Positions 8,520 through 16,634 of a stretch of DNA of 64,000 nt are shown in pieces. Origin of the DNA: Halorubrum halodurans. GTDB lineage: Archaea; Halobacteriota; Halobacteria; Halobacteriales; Haloferacaceae. The notes under the pieces are model-generated. The model had not been told where the DNA came from, did no database searches, and saw only the letters and a list, made by a program, of their open reading frames with translations. The DNA lies in contig NZ_NHPJ01000060.1 in assembly GCF_002252985.1 (NCBI RefSeq), positions 1 to 64,000 on the forward strand. The letters are read 5' to 3'. How positions within the stretch are numbered: the first letter of the stretch is position 1; every line of letters begins with the position of its first letter. The position numbers were made by a program, and so were the translations under genes.

Positions 8520-9179
8520 TCATCCCAGAAGCGACCGGAGCGTTCGGCGGCGGGTCCCGCACCGATCGCGGTACTCGCAGGACGTACACCGGCCGTCGTC
8601 GACGCGGGCCGGCGGACCGTCGATCGCGCGCACGGCCCGCAGCGCCCGGCGGTACGCCGCCTTCCGGCGGGTCGTGAGCCGGACCTCACGGACGACGCCG
8701 ACGGCGGGATACTCGAGGATCGCCCGCGGGACGGGGCGTTCCCGCTCCCACGCGAGCGCCTTGGCGGCCGCGACCGCCCGGACCGACTGGGGCTCCCAGA
8801 CGCCCGACTCGGGCGGCTCGCCCGGCGAGCAGAGGACGGGGACCGGCGGGCCGCCGTCGACGCCCGCCAGCAGCTTGTGGACGACCCCGTGACACTCGCG
8901 TCCCGAGAGGAACGTCCGCGTCTCGGCGGGGTCGACGAGCCCGCCGTACAGGTCTCGCTCGCGGAGCCGCGAGAGGTTCCGACGGTACGCTGCCGGCTCG
9001 CGCCGGATCGGGAGCCGCCGGAGGACGGCGTCGGGGGCGTCGACCAGCTCCGGGTAGCGGTAGGCCAGATCGATCCGGTCGTGGACCTCCGCCGGGAGGC
9101 TCCGGTCGTCCTCGCGGCGGCGGTAGTAGAGCTGGCGGGGGCAGTACGCCGCGGCCGCGAGGTCGCTGAAGGGGGTCAC
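8520..9179 (-). CDS. Cas4/Dna2-like protein with degenerate nuclease motifs
   Basis: A 219-residue stand-alone protein with the Cas4 layout: Cys13 in YCPRQLYYRR at the N terminus and Cys198, Cys201 and Cys207 in CTSCEYRDRCG at the C terminus, the four ligands of a [4Fe-4S] cluster. Between them, the region matching the nuclease core lacks the canonical residues: the GxxD position reads HGVVHK (97-102) and the ExK position reads VLCSPGE (115-121). The later Q-rich helix is recognisable (WEPQSVRAVAAAKAL). No cas1, cas2 or CRISPR array is present. A TATA element TTATATAC (about 9200-9207) lies just upstream, giving a leaderless start at 9179. Confidence 0.75.
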   Translation of the reverse strand: MTPFSDLAAAAYCPRQLYYRRREDDRSLPAEVHDRIDLAYRYPELVDAPDAVLRRLPIRREPAAYRRNLSRLRERDLYGGLVDPAETRTFLSGRECHGVVHKLLAGVDGGPPVPVLCSPGEPPESGVWEPQSVRAVAAAKALAWERERPVPRAILEYPAVGVVREVRLTTRRKAAYRRALRAVRAIDGPPARVDDGRCTSCEYRDRCGTRRRTLRSLLG

Positions 9180-9276
9180 GGGAGGGATCGCCGCGATATC
9201 GTATATAAGGAGTCGGTGGATCCGGACGGATCCGGAGAGCGGAGTTCATCGGGGGCCATACGTTATCATCGATAGC

Positions 9277-9524
9277 GGTGGCGCGCCTCCGAGTGCCCCT
9301 TCGGGGCACGAGGAGCCCGCGAGGGACGCCGCGAGCGCGTGGAACGCGCGAGCAGCGAGGCTGGGGAGGCGTGAGGTGCGGGGCGGTCGCGGTCGGGTGG
9401 GACTCAACGGGGCAGTCGCGAGGACGAAGACGCGTGACGTAAGCACCGCAACGAGCGCATCGAGTCCTCGCGACTGGGGCTTTGGAGGTGTTTTTCCCAG
9501 TCGCGTTCACCGCGCCAGCAACGA
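9277..9524 (+). repeat. Dispersed intergenic repeat, copy A
   Basis: The 430-base gap 9180-9609 contains no gene that I can support. It holds a repeat starting GGTGGCGCGCCTCCGAGTG and containing GAGGCTGGGGAGGCGTGAGG, then a hairpin with 13-base arms (9413-9425 and 9464-9476, CAGTCGCGAGGAC/GTCCTCGCGACTG), and ending CGCGCCAGCAACGA. The same blocks occur in the same order, inverted, at 37586-37853. The hairpin loop shares the sequence AAGCACCGCAACGAG with the other copy. No transposase is linked to it. Confidence 0.8.
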
Positions 9525-9609
9525 CGTACGTCCGAGCGACTGGGGCTTCGAGACCGACCCCCGCTTCGCTGTCGGGTCAACGAATCGGACGCGACACGTG
9601 ATTCACGAT

Positions 9610-10227
9610 CTACAGCGACACGTCGGTCTCGATGTCCTCGGTCGCCTCCCGGAGCCCGTCCTCGCGGGCGGTCGCGGCGTGGGCGTCCTCGATGTCGGCG
9701 TCGGTGAGGAGCGCGCGGAACTCGTCGCGGAAGCGGTCGTTCACGCGCGTGGACGCGAGGTCGGCGCGGGCGACGGGGACGAACTCGCGAACCGTCTCGA
9801 CGTCGGCCTCCAACTCCGCCGCGGCCGCCTCGACCGAGCGGTCGGCCGCCAGCAGGCGCTTCAGCGCCGCGTACTCGAAGGGAGCGTCGCGGTCCGCGTC
9901 GGCGACGAGGTGGAGGTCGAGGCGGGCGTCGCGAACCGCGCGGGCGTCGACCGCCGATCCGGAGCCGCCGACGACGTCGGCGATCGCCGCGTCGTCCTCG
10001 CCGTCGAAGAAGCCGGCAGCGACGCGTTCGTACTGGGCGTCGTCGAGGTCGGAATCAAACCCGTACCGCTCGCGCATCGTCGCGACGAGCGCCGCGACCC
10101 GGTCGGCGACCGCGTCGTCGTCGCGGTCGAGGAGGCTTCCCGGCGGCTCCTCCTGTCGGTCGGTCACCGTCTCCGAGCCGGTGGCGTCGACGAAGAGGTC
10201 CCGAAGCTCCTCGGTCTTCTCGTCCAT
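9610..10227 (-). CDS. CMI4-like haloarchaeal conserved protein
   Basis: A 205-residue acidic protein starting MDEKTEELRDLF at the ATG at 10227. From memory, this N terminus matches the haloarchaeal 'conditioned medium-induced protein 4' family, whose molecular function is unknown. The body (about residues 45-190) is alpha-helical by composition, with repeated DADR/VARADL-type segments; two stretches (about 75-105 and 135-165) could be helix-turn-helix-like units (YERVAAGFF and VEAAAAELEADVETVREF). No signal peptide or membrane span. It is divergent from bioY, so it faces the BirA-type operator. Confidence 0.65.
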   Translation of the reverse strand: MDEKTEELRDLFVDATGSETVTDRQEEPPGSLLDRDDDAVADRVAALVATMRERYGFDSDLDDAQYERVAAGFFDGEDDAAIADVVGGSGSAVDARAVRDARLDLHLVADADRDAPFEYAALKRLLAADRSVEAAAAELEADVETVREFVPVARADLASTRVNDRFRDEFRALLTDADIEDAHAATAREDGLREATEDIETDVSL

Positions 10228-10321
10228 ACCCTCGGAGGAAGGCGTCGAGACGGAAAAAACGTGTCGGCGGGATCCGCGGCTCGGACGGGGAGGCCGGCGC
10301 GGAGGCGACGCCGACCCGCGT

Positions 10322-10353
10322 TCGTAAACCACCATTCTCAAATGAGTTTACGA
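10322..10353. promoter_or_regulatory. BirA-type biotin operator
   Basis: Two perfect 8-base arms, TCGTAAAC (10322-10329) and GTTTACGA (10346-10353), are separated by 16 bases, 13 bases before the bioY ATG at 10367. This closely matches the classical BirA site (TTGTAAACC, 14-16 bases, GGTTTACAA), whose presence in archaea has been reported. The downstream genes are a complete biotin transporter. A bound biotin-protein ligase repressor would cover the transcription start. Confidence 0.75.
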
Positions 10354-10366
10354 GAGACGAGGGTCC

Positions 10367-10948
10367 ATGTCGACCCGAACCGAGTCAGTCGATCTCGTCG
10401 GCGACGAGGCGGCGACCAACCTCGCGCGCGCCGCGCTGTTCGCCGCGCTCGTCGGCGCGTTCGCGTACGTCACCTTCCCGAACCCGGTCTCGCCGGTCTC
10501 CGTGACGCTCCAGGTGCTCGGCGTCTTCCTCGCCGGGATCTACCTGGGTCCGGCGTGGGGGCCGGCCGCGCTCGTGTGCTATCTGGCCGCGGGCGCGCTC
10601 GGCGCGCCGGTGTTCGAGGGCGGCTCCGCGGGCGTCGGCCAGCTCCTCGGCCAGTCGGCCGGCTACCTCTGGTCGTACCCGCTGGCGGCGGGCGTCGTGG
10701 GCGCAGTCGTCCACCGCGGCACCGCCCTCCGCGACCCCGCGTCCGCCGGGCTCGCGACGCTCGTCGGTGCGATGGTCCTCGGGACCGCCGTCATCTACGC
10801 GCTCGGGGTCGCCGGCCTCGCGCTCGTGCTCTCGCTCGGTCCCGTCGAAGCGGTGACGGTGGGCGCCGTCGCGTTCCTCCCCGCGGAGGCGCTGAAGATC
10901 GCCGCCGCGGTCGGGATCGTCCGCTCGGACGCGATCGCGGCCGCCTGA
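10367..10948 (+). CDS. bioY: Biotin ECF transporter S component BioY
   Basis: A 193-residue membrane protein of the BioY family, the substrate-binding (S) subunit of an energy-coupling factor biotin importer. It has about six hydrophobic segments; the conserved region VSVTLQVLGVFLAGIYLGPAWG near residues 43-65 and the GAPVFEGGSAGVGQLLG loop are characteristic. It is the first gene of bioY-bioM-bioN, with only 3 bases before the ATPase gene. The BirA-type operator just upstream indicates repression when biotin is plentiful. Confidence 0.92.
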   Translation: MSTRTESVDLVGDEAATNLARAALFAALVGAFAYVTFPNPVSPVSVTLQVLGVFLAGIYLGPAWGPAALVCYLAAGALGAPVFEGGSAGVGQLLGQSAGYLWSYPLAAGVVGAVVHRGTALRDPASAGLATLVGAMVLGTAVIYALGVAGLALVLSLGPVEAVTVGAVAFLPAEALKIAAAVGIVRSDAIAAA

Positions 10949-10951
10949 CCC

Positions 10952-11752
10952 GTGATCGCCCTCGAGAACGTCACGTGTCGGTACGAGGGCCGCGATCGCG
11001 GCGACGACGAGAGCGAAGCCGACGAGCACGGAGCCGACGGCGGCGGGACCGTCGCCGTCGACGACGTCACCCTCTCGATCCCCGACGGCGAGTTCCTCGT
11101 CGTCGCCGGCGCGAACGGGTCGGGCAAGACGACGCTCGTCCGCACGGTCAACGGGCTCGTGCGGCCGGAGTCGGGGACCGTCTCGGTGAACGGAACGCCC
11201 GTCGAGGAGGACCTCGTCGCCGCGCGCGCCGCGATCGGGATGGTGTTTCAGGACCCCCGCGACCAGTTGGTGGCCGCGACCGTCGGCGGCGACGTGGCCT
11301 TCGGCCCGGAGAACCTCGGACTCTCCCACGCCGAGATCGACCGACGGGTTTCGGCCGCGCTCGAGGCGGTGAACATGGCCGGCCGCGAGGACGATCGGAT
11401 CGCGACGCTGTCCGGCGGCGAGCGCGAGCGCGTCGCGATCGCCGGCGCGCTCGCGATGGAGCCCGACCACCTCGTCTGTGACGAGCCGTTCGTCGGGCTC
11501 GACGAGCCGGCACGCGAGTCGGTTCTCGCCCGCCTGCGCGACCTCCACGCGGCGGGGACCGGCGTCGTCGTCGTCACCCACGACCTCCGGGATCTGTGGG
11601 GGATCGCCGACCGCGTCGTCGGCCTCGCCGACGGGCGAGTCGTCGTCGACGGGCCGCCGGACGCGGCCCTCCCGGACCTCGCCGGACTCGGCGTGCGGGT
11701 GCCCGAGGCGTTCGACGCCGCCGGCGACGCGGAGGGATCGACCGAGCCGTGA
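10952..11752 (+). CDS. bioM: Energy-coupling factor transporter ATP-binding protein (BioM/EcfA)
   Basis: A 266-residue ABC ATPase of the CbiO/BioM type, starting at GTG 10952. Walker A is GANGSGKTT near residues 53-61, the Q-loop FQDPRDQ is characteristic of ECF ATPases, the signature is LSGGERER, and Walker B is LVCDEPFVGLD. A short acidic insert at residues 14-32 (RDRGDDESEADEH) interrupts the first beta strands. Its stop overlaps the GTG of the next gene (GTGA), implying translational coupling. With BioY upstream it most likely powers biotin uptake. Confidence 0.9.
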   Translation: MIALENVTCRYEGRDRGDDESEADEHGADGGGTVAVDDVTLSIPDGEFLVVAGANGSGKTTLVRTVNGLVRPESGTVSVNGTPVEEDLVAARAAIGMVFQDPRDQLVAATVGGDVAFGPENLGLSHAEIDRRVSAALEAVNMAGREDDRIATLSGGERERVAIAGALAMEPDHLVCDEPFVGLDEPARESVLARLRDLHAAGTGVVVVTHDLRDLWGIADRVVGLADGRVVVDGPPDAALPDLAGLGVRVPEAFDAAGDAEGSTEP

Positions 11753-12459
11753 CGCTCGCGTACGTTCCGGGCGACTCGCTCGCCCACCGGCTCGACCCCC
11801 GGACGAAGCTGCTCGTCCAGGCCGGCTTCGCCGCGGCCGCCTACGCGCACACGACGCCGCGAGGGTTGGCGGCGCTCACGCTCCTCGCCGGCGGCTGTCT
11901 GTGGGCCGCCGACGGCGACCTCGCCGACCTGTGGGCGTACCGGGTCGCGTTCCCCGTCCTCTTCTTCGCCCCCCTCGTCGCCGGCGCGACGCTCGGGTCG
12001 CCCTGGTTCCGGCCGGCCCGCGCCGCGACGACGGCGCTCGCGAGCTATCGCGTCCTCCTCCTGCTCGTCGTCGCCGCGGCCTACGTGCGGTCGACCCCGG
12101 TTCGCGACTCGCGGGCGGCGATCCAGCGGACCGTGCCGGGGCGTCCCGGCGCGTTCCTCGGGGCCGGGGTCGCGCTCGTGTTCCGCTTCCTCCCGCTGCT
12201 CCGGCGCGACCTGGCGGCCGCGCGCGAGGCGGTTCGCGCCCGCGGCGGCGACCGGCTTCCCGTCCGCGAGCGGATGCGTCTGGTCGCGGTCGCCGGGACG
12301 AACCGGGCGCTCGGCCGGGCTGACCGGCTGGGGACCGCGCTGGCCGCCCGGTGTTTCGCGTGGAACCCGACGCTCCCGCGACTGGCGTTCGGGGCGGCGG
12401 ACTACCCCGCGATCGCGCTCGGCGTCGGGCTGTTCGCGTTCGCGGCCACGGCGGCGTGA
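11749..12459 (+). CDS. bioN: Energy-coupling factor transporter transmembrane protein (BioN/EcfT)
   Basis: A 236-residue T component linking BioY to the ATPase. The GTG at 11749 overlaps the stop of the ATPase gene by four bases, and the protein begins with the family's HRLDPRTKLLVQ motif. It has about four to five membrane segments and a long cytoplasmic loop carrying RARGGDRLPVRERM, equivalent to the coupling helices of EcfT (Ala-Arg-Gly signatures). It completes a three-gene biotin uptake operon. Confidence 0.9.
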   Translation: MTLAYVPGDSLAHRLDPRTKLLVQAGFAAAAYAHTTPRGLAALTLLAGGCLWAADGDLADLWAYRVAFPVLFFAPLVAGATLGSPWFRPARAATTALASYRVLLLLVVAAAYVRSTPVRDSRAAIQRTVPGRPGAFLGAGVALVFRFLPLLRRDLAAAREAVRARGGDRLPVRERMRLVAVAGTNRALGRADRLGTALAARCFAWNPTLPRLAFGAADYPAIALGVGLFAFAATAA

Positions 12460-12525
12460 GCGGCGGCGGCGACCCGGTCGCCCCGCGTGGCAAGTTTTAA
12501 CCCGAACGTATGCCCCTGATAGATC

Positions 12526-14712
12526 ATGACTGCGCTGCAGGCGGCCACCCGCGAGACGTTCTGGACCATCGGTCCGGTCGGGAAGGCCGCGTTCTACTGG
12601 CTCGCCGCGGTGGCGGTCCTCGCGTTCGGCTACGGCGTCTACGCCCGGTTCGCGGCGTACGCACGAGGGCGCGAGGACCCGCGTGACCGACTCTCGAACC
12701 TCCCCGGCCGCGTCGTCTCGGCGACGCGGACCGTCCTCTCGAACGAGAACCAGTTCGACGGCGACCTGTACGCCGGGGTGATGCACACGTTCGTGCTCTG
12801 GGGGTTCCTCGTGTTGCTCGTCGCCACGACGATCCTCGGGATCGACATCGACCTCTACCGCCCGCTCGCCGGCGAGTCCTTCTGGGTCGGCGACTTCTAC
12901 CTGGTGTACCAGTTCGCCGTCGACGCGTTCGGCCTGCTGTTCGTCGTGGGCGTCGGGATGGCGATGTACCGGCGCTACCGCGAGCGCGACGGACGACTGT
13001 GGGGCAAACACACCTCGCTCGAGGACGACGCGTTCGTCTGGACCCTGTTCCTCCTCGGCGTCGGCGGCTTCGTCCTCCAGGCGATCGGGATCGTCGGCCA
13101 GCCCGCACGCGCGGACGAGACCGTGAGCTTCGTCGGCATGGCGATGGCCGCGGGGCTCGAGGCGATGGGGCTGACGACCGCCGGCGCCGAGGCGGTGTAC
13201 GGCGTCGTCTGGTGGAGCCACTCGCTTCTCGCCTTCGCGTTCATCGCGTGGATCCCGTACGCGAAGCCGTTCCACATGATCTCCTCGTTCGCGAACGTCG
13301 TCGTCCGCGACGAGACGGCCGGCGCGCGGCTGCCGAACGTCCCCGCCGACCTCGACCACACGAACGCCGAGTCGCTCGAGGACTTCACCTGGAAGGAGCT
13401 GCTGGACGGCGACGCCTGTACCAAGTGCGGCCGGTGTACCGACGCCTGCCCGGCCGACACGGTCGGACGGAACCTGGACCCCCGCGACGTGATCCTGGAC
13501 CTGAAGGCGTACCGCGAGTCGGTGGTCGACGATCCGGTGGCGGGGAGACGCGACGACGGAACCGTCGCGACCGACGGCGGCGTGGCGAGTTCCGCCGCCG
13601 GCGACGGCGGCACCGTCCCCATCGTCGCCGACGAGGGCGGGGTCATCGCCAGCGAGTCGATGGAGTCGTGTATGTCCTGTATGGCGTGTATGGACGCCTG
13701 CCCCGTCGACATCGAGCACCTCACCTCCTTCACCCGCATGAACCGCCAGCTGGTCGACGAGGGCGCGGTCGACTCGAACCTCCAGGACGTCTTCCAGGAC
13801 GTGATGCAGAAGGGGAACACCTTCGGCGAGTCGCAGTCGACGCGGGGCGACTGGACCGACGACCTCGCGTTCGACGTCGACGACGCCCGCGAGACCGAGG
13901 TGGAGTACCTCTGGTACGTGGGCGACTACCCGAGCTTCGACGACCGGAACAAGCGGGTCGCCCGCTCGCTCGCCCGGCTGTTCGAGGAGGCCGGCGTCGA
14001 GTTCGGGATCCTCTTCGACGACGAGAGGAACGACGGCAACGACGTCCGGCGGATCGGCGAGGAGTTCCTCTACCTCGAGCTGGCCGGCCACCACGTCGAG
14101 ACGTTCGCCGACTGCGAGTTCGAGACGATCGTCTGTACGGACCCGCACTCGTACAACACGATGAAAAACGAGTACCCCGAGGTCGACTTCGCGGAGTTCG
14201 CCGACGACCCGATGATGCCGTTCGAGCGCGAGGAGCCGTGGAACGCCGACGGCGAGATCGACGTGCGCCACTGGACGCAGGTCGTCGAGGAGCTCGTGGC
14301 GGACGGCCGGCTCGACCTCTCGGGCGACGAGCTCGACTACACCGTCACCTACCACGACCCCTGTCACCTCGGGCGGTACAACGACGAGTACGAGGCCCCC
14401 CGCGAACTGATCCGCGCGACCGGCGCCGACCTCCACGAGATGCCTCGCTCGCGGTCGGACTCCTTCTGTTGTGGCGGCGGCGGCGGCGGCCTCTGGACCG
14501 AACACGACGAGGAGGTCAAACCGAGCGAGGAGCGGCTCCGCGAGGCGCTCGAGGACACCGACGCGGGCGATGCCGTCGAGAAGTTCGTCGTCGCCTGTCC
14601 GATGTGTACGACCATGTTCGAGGACGGCCGGAAGACGGGCGGGTTCGAAGAGGCGGTGGAGATCGTCGACGTGGCGGAGCTGCTGATCGAGGCGGTGGAG
14701 GCGACGAACTGA
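12526..14712 (+). CDS. HdrDE-like membrane (Fe-S) oxidoreductase
   Basis: A 728-residue fusion. Residues 1-260 form a membrane part with about six spans resembling the b-type cytochrome subunit of nitrate reductase/HdrE. Two [4Fe-4S] motifs follow, CTKCGRCTDAC (about 298-308) and CMSCMACMDAC (about 383-393). The C-terminal 300 residues carry CCG-type domains with DPCHLGRYNDEY, CCGGGGGGLW and ACPMCTTMF, as in HdrD/GlpC. Such haloarchaeal proteins probably pass electrons from a flavoprotein (for example ETF) to menaquinone; this is inference. A TTTTAA TATA element is about 30 bases upstream. Confidence 0.85.
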   Translation: MTALQAATRETFWTIGPVGKAAFYWLAAVAVLAFGYGVYARFAAYARGREDPRDRLSNLPGRVVSATRTVLSNENQFDGDLYAGVMHTFVLWGFLVLLVATTILGIDIDLYRPLAGESFWVGDFYLVYQFAVDAFGLLFVVGVGMAMYRRYRERDGRLWGKHTSLEDDAFVWTLFLLGVGGFVLQAIGIVGQPARADETVSFVGMAMAAGLEAMGLTTAGAEAVYGVVWWSHSLLAFAFIAWIPYAKPFHMISSFANVVVRDETAGARLPNVPADLDHTNAESLEDFTWKELLDGDACTKCGRCTDACPADTVGRNLDPRDVILDLKAYRESVVDDPVAGRRDDGTVATDGGVASSAAGDGGTVPIVADEGGVIASESMESCMSCMACMDACPVDIEHLTSFTRMNRQLVDEGAVDSNLQDVFQDVMQKGNTFGESQSTRGDWTDDLAFDVDDARETEVEYLWYVGDYPSFDDRNKRVARSLARLFEEAGVEFGILFDDERNDGNDVRRIGEEFLYLELAGHHVETFADCEFETIVCTDPHSYNTMKNEYPEVDFAEFADDPMMPFEREEPWNADGEIDVRHWTQVVEELVADGRLDLSGDELDYTVTYHDPCHLGRYNDEYEAPRELIRATGADLHEMPRSRSDSFCCGGGGGGLWTEHDEEVKPSEERLREALEDTDAGDAVEKFVVACPMCTTMFEDGRKTGGFEEAVEIVDVAELLIEAVEATN

Positions 14713-14740
14713 CGGGAACCGGGCGATCGGGGTCGGCGCG

Positions 14741-15043
14741 TCAGGCGCGGCGCGGGGCCGAATCGACCGCGTCGTCGGTCCGGCGGAGCAGCGCCCGGCC
14801 GGGCGCGCGGTCACGAACGGGGGCGTCGCCGAGGTAGTCGACGAGGGCGTCCCGGAGCAGCGCCGTTCCGTCCGCGTCGAGCGCCTCTCCACGTTCGATG
14901 TCGGCGATCGGGCGGCGGTACGGAGCGGCGTCCCCGCCGGCGTCGACGGCGCGCTCGCAGGCGTCGAGCAGCGCCGCGTGCGCGACCCACGCCTCCTCGC
15001 GGGAGAGGGCTAAGTCGGCCGCGTCGGTTCTCCGAGAGGGCAT
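14741..15043 (-). CDS. Conserved haloarchaeal hypothetical protein (100 residues)
   Basis: A small soluble alpha-helical protein starting MPSRRTDAADLALSREEAW. No cysteine pairs, membrane spans or recognisable catalytic motif apart from a repeated basic/acidic helical pattern (ERGEALDADGTALLRDALVDYLGD). It is convergent with the HdrDE-like gene (28 bases between stops) and divergent from the winged-helix regulator at 15126, sharing the promoter region at 15068-15103. I do not recognise a function. Confidence 0.6.
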   Translation of the reverse strand: MPSRRTDAADLALSREEAWVAHAALLDACERAVDAGGDAAPYRRPIADIERGEALDADGTALLRDALVDYLGDAPVRDRAPGRALLRRTDDAVDSAPRRA

Positions 15044-15067
15044 TCACCTGGGTTCTCCAGAGGGAGG

Positions 15068-15103
15068 GTCTTAAAAGTATGCCCGAGTTCGATGGTTTAA
15101 GAC
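15068..15103. promoter_or_regulatory. Divergent promoter pair with inverted repeat
   Basis: GTCTTAAA (15068-15075) and TTTAAGAC (15096-15103) form an 8-base inverted repeat separated by 20 bases, between the starts at 15043 (minus) and 15126 (plus). Each arm contains a TATA-like element about 25 bases from one of the starts, so the symmetry may simply reflect two promoters. It could also be an operator for the winged-helix protein encoded next to it. Confidence 0.5.
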
Positions 15104-15125
15104 TCGCCGGACGAAAGCGCCCGGT

Positions 15126-15509
15126 ATGGTGCGGGATCCGTCGCGCGATGAGGACCCACCCGACCCCGCGGAGGTGCTCGACGCGCTGGCCGACGAGGCC
15201 GCTCGACGGATCGTCGTGGCGCTCGCGGAACCGAAGACGGCGAGCGAACTGTCAGAGGAGTGTGACGTCCCGCTCTCGACGACGTACCGGAAGCTCGAGA
15301 AGCTCACCGACGCCTCCCTCCTGAACGAGTCGACCGACATCCGGCGCGACGGCCAGCACACGACGCGGTACAGCGTCGCGTTCGAGGAGGTGGCCGTCTC
15401 GATCGACGAGGACGGCGGACGCGAGCTGACCGTCGAGTTCGAGCGGCCGGAACCGACGCGCGACGAACGGCTTGCCGACCTGTGGTCGGAGCTTCGTGAG
15501 GAAACATGA
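15126..15509 (+). CDS. Winged-helix (ArsR-like) transcriptional regulator
   Basis: A 127-residue regulator. The winged helix occupies about residues 15-85: VLDALADEAARRIVVALAEP, then the recognition region ELSEECDVPLSTTYRKLEKL, then a wing with RYSV. The C terminus is acidic. No metal-binding Cys pair is present, so metal sensing is unlikely. Its last four bases overlap the start of the membrane protein gene (ATGA), so the two are translated together. It probably controls itself and its membrane partner. Confidence 0.8.
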   Translation: MVRDPSRDEDPPDPAEVLDALADEAARRIVVALAEPKTASELSEECDVPLSTTYRKLEKLTDASLLNESTDIRRDGQHTTRYSVAFEEVAVSIDEDGGRELTVEFERPEPTRDERLADLWSELREET

Positions 15510-15784
15510 CAACGCACATCGATCTGACGATAATCGTGGCAAAGACCGCCATCCTCGTGTTGGGTGGCTCGATCACCTACTACGCGCTCCGGGCGTTCGA
15601 TCGCACCGGCGACCGCTCGCTGCGGGCGCTCGGGATCGGCTTCGGCGTGGTGACCGTCGGCGCGCTGGTCGGCGGGGTCTCCCACCAGATCATCGGCGCG
15701 GACCTCGCGGTGGGGATCGCGATCGACAGCCTGCTGACGGCCGCCGGCTTCGCGGTGATCGTCTACTCGCTGTACGTCGAGTGA
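15506..15784 (+). CDS. Small three-span membrane protein (DUF7521-like)
   Basis: A 92-residue hydrophobic protein with three predicted membrane helices (about 7-27, 40-60, 68-90) and a short tail YSLYVE. The first segment contains KTAILVLGGSITYYALRAF, which I associate with a haloarchaeal family always found beside a winged-helix gene. The start overlaps the regulator's stop by four bases. It may be a membrane sensor or anchor for the regulator; no biochemical role is known to me. Confidence 0.7.
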   Translation: MTTHIDLTIIVAKTAILVLGGSITYYALRAFDRTGDRSLRALGIGFGVVTVGALVGGVSHQIIGADLAVGIAIDSLLTAAGFAVIVYSLYVE

Positions 15785-15865
15785 GCCGCGGGCGCGGACC
15801 GGCCGACCACGCCCACCGACGACGAACGGTAGCCTTTTGCGGGGCTCACGCGTGGTATCGGACAG

Positions 15866-16570
15866 ATGAGTGAGGCCCCACGCGAGGAGCTCTCCCGCCG
15901 GATAGCCGGCGAGATCACGCTCAGCGACGACCCCGGAGCGACGCTCCGGAAGTGGCGGACCGACTTCGACGTCTCCCAGACGGAGCTCGCCGACCAGCTC
16001 GGGGTCTCCTCGTCCGTGATATCCGACTACGAGAGCGGCCGCCGCGAGAGTCCCGGCATCGGCGTCGTCCGCCGGACCGTCGAGGGGTTACTCGACATCG
16101 ACGAGCGGCGCGGCGGCGGCCGGCTCCGCCAGTACGCCCGCGTCCTCTCGGCGGGGTTCGAGAGCGACATCGTCCACGACCTCCGGGAGTACGCGACCGC
16201 GGTGCCGCTCGAGGACTTCTACGAGGCGATGGGCGCGACGGAGGTCGTCCGCGGCGACCGCGACCGCGTCAACGGCCACACCGTGATCGATTCCATCCAG
16301 GCGATCACGCGGCTGTCGAGCGAGGAGTTCTACCGGCTGTACGGCCAGTCGACAAACCGCGCGCTGGTGTTCACGCGGGTCACCCGCGGGGAGTCGCCGC
16401 TCGTCGCGATGCGGGTCGTGAGTCCGACCCCGAACGCCGTCGTGCTCCACGGGATCGACGCCGACGACCTCTGGGAGCACGCCGGCGACCTCGCCCGCGT
16501 CGACGGCTTCTCGCTCGCGACCTCCACGCGCGACCTGGACGCGTGTCTGGCGGACCTGCGGGAGCTGTGA
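15866..16570 (+). CDS. XRE-family helix-turn-helix regulator (archaeal MJ0586-like)
   Basis: A 234-residue protein. Residues about 25-80 are a Cro/C1-type HTH (LRKWRTDFDVSQTELADQLGVSSSVISDYESGRR in order). The rest (about 95-234) is a ligand-binding-like domain with VNGHTVIDSIQAI and NRALVFTRV. This two-domain arrangement is typical of an archaeal regulator family whose effectors are unknown. A TATA-like CCTTTTGCG lies 35 bases before the ATG. It is monocistronic. Confidence 0.83.
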   Translation: MSEAPREELSRRIAGEITLSDDPGATLRKWRTDFDVSQTELADQLGVSSSVISDYESGRRESPGIGVVRRTVEGLLDIDERRGGGRLRQYARVLSAGFESDIVHDLREYATAVPLEDFYEAMGATEVVRGDRDRVNGHTVIDSIQAITRLSSEEFYRLYGQSTNRALVFTRVTRGESPLVAMRVVSPTPNAVVLHGIDADDLWEHAGDLARVDGFSLATSTRDLDACLADLREL

Positions 16571-16634
16571 CCGTGGCGGGACGCGGAGCGACGCGACCGC
16601 GACGCTGAAACCGTTGGCCCGTCTCGGTCCGACC

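Noticed and set aside
9376-11481. A 701-residue plus-strand open frame running across the repeat and CMI4-like gene
   Set aside because: It reads through a repeat, an antisense gene and bioY with arginine-rich translation, without conserved motifs. It is a shadow.
11248-14892. Very long minus-strand open frames opposite the bio and HdrDE-like genes
   Set aside because: High GC content removes stop codons on the opposite strand. The translated products are Arg/Ala/Gly-rich with no recognisable domains, and the plus-strand genes carry clear motifs.
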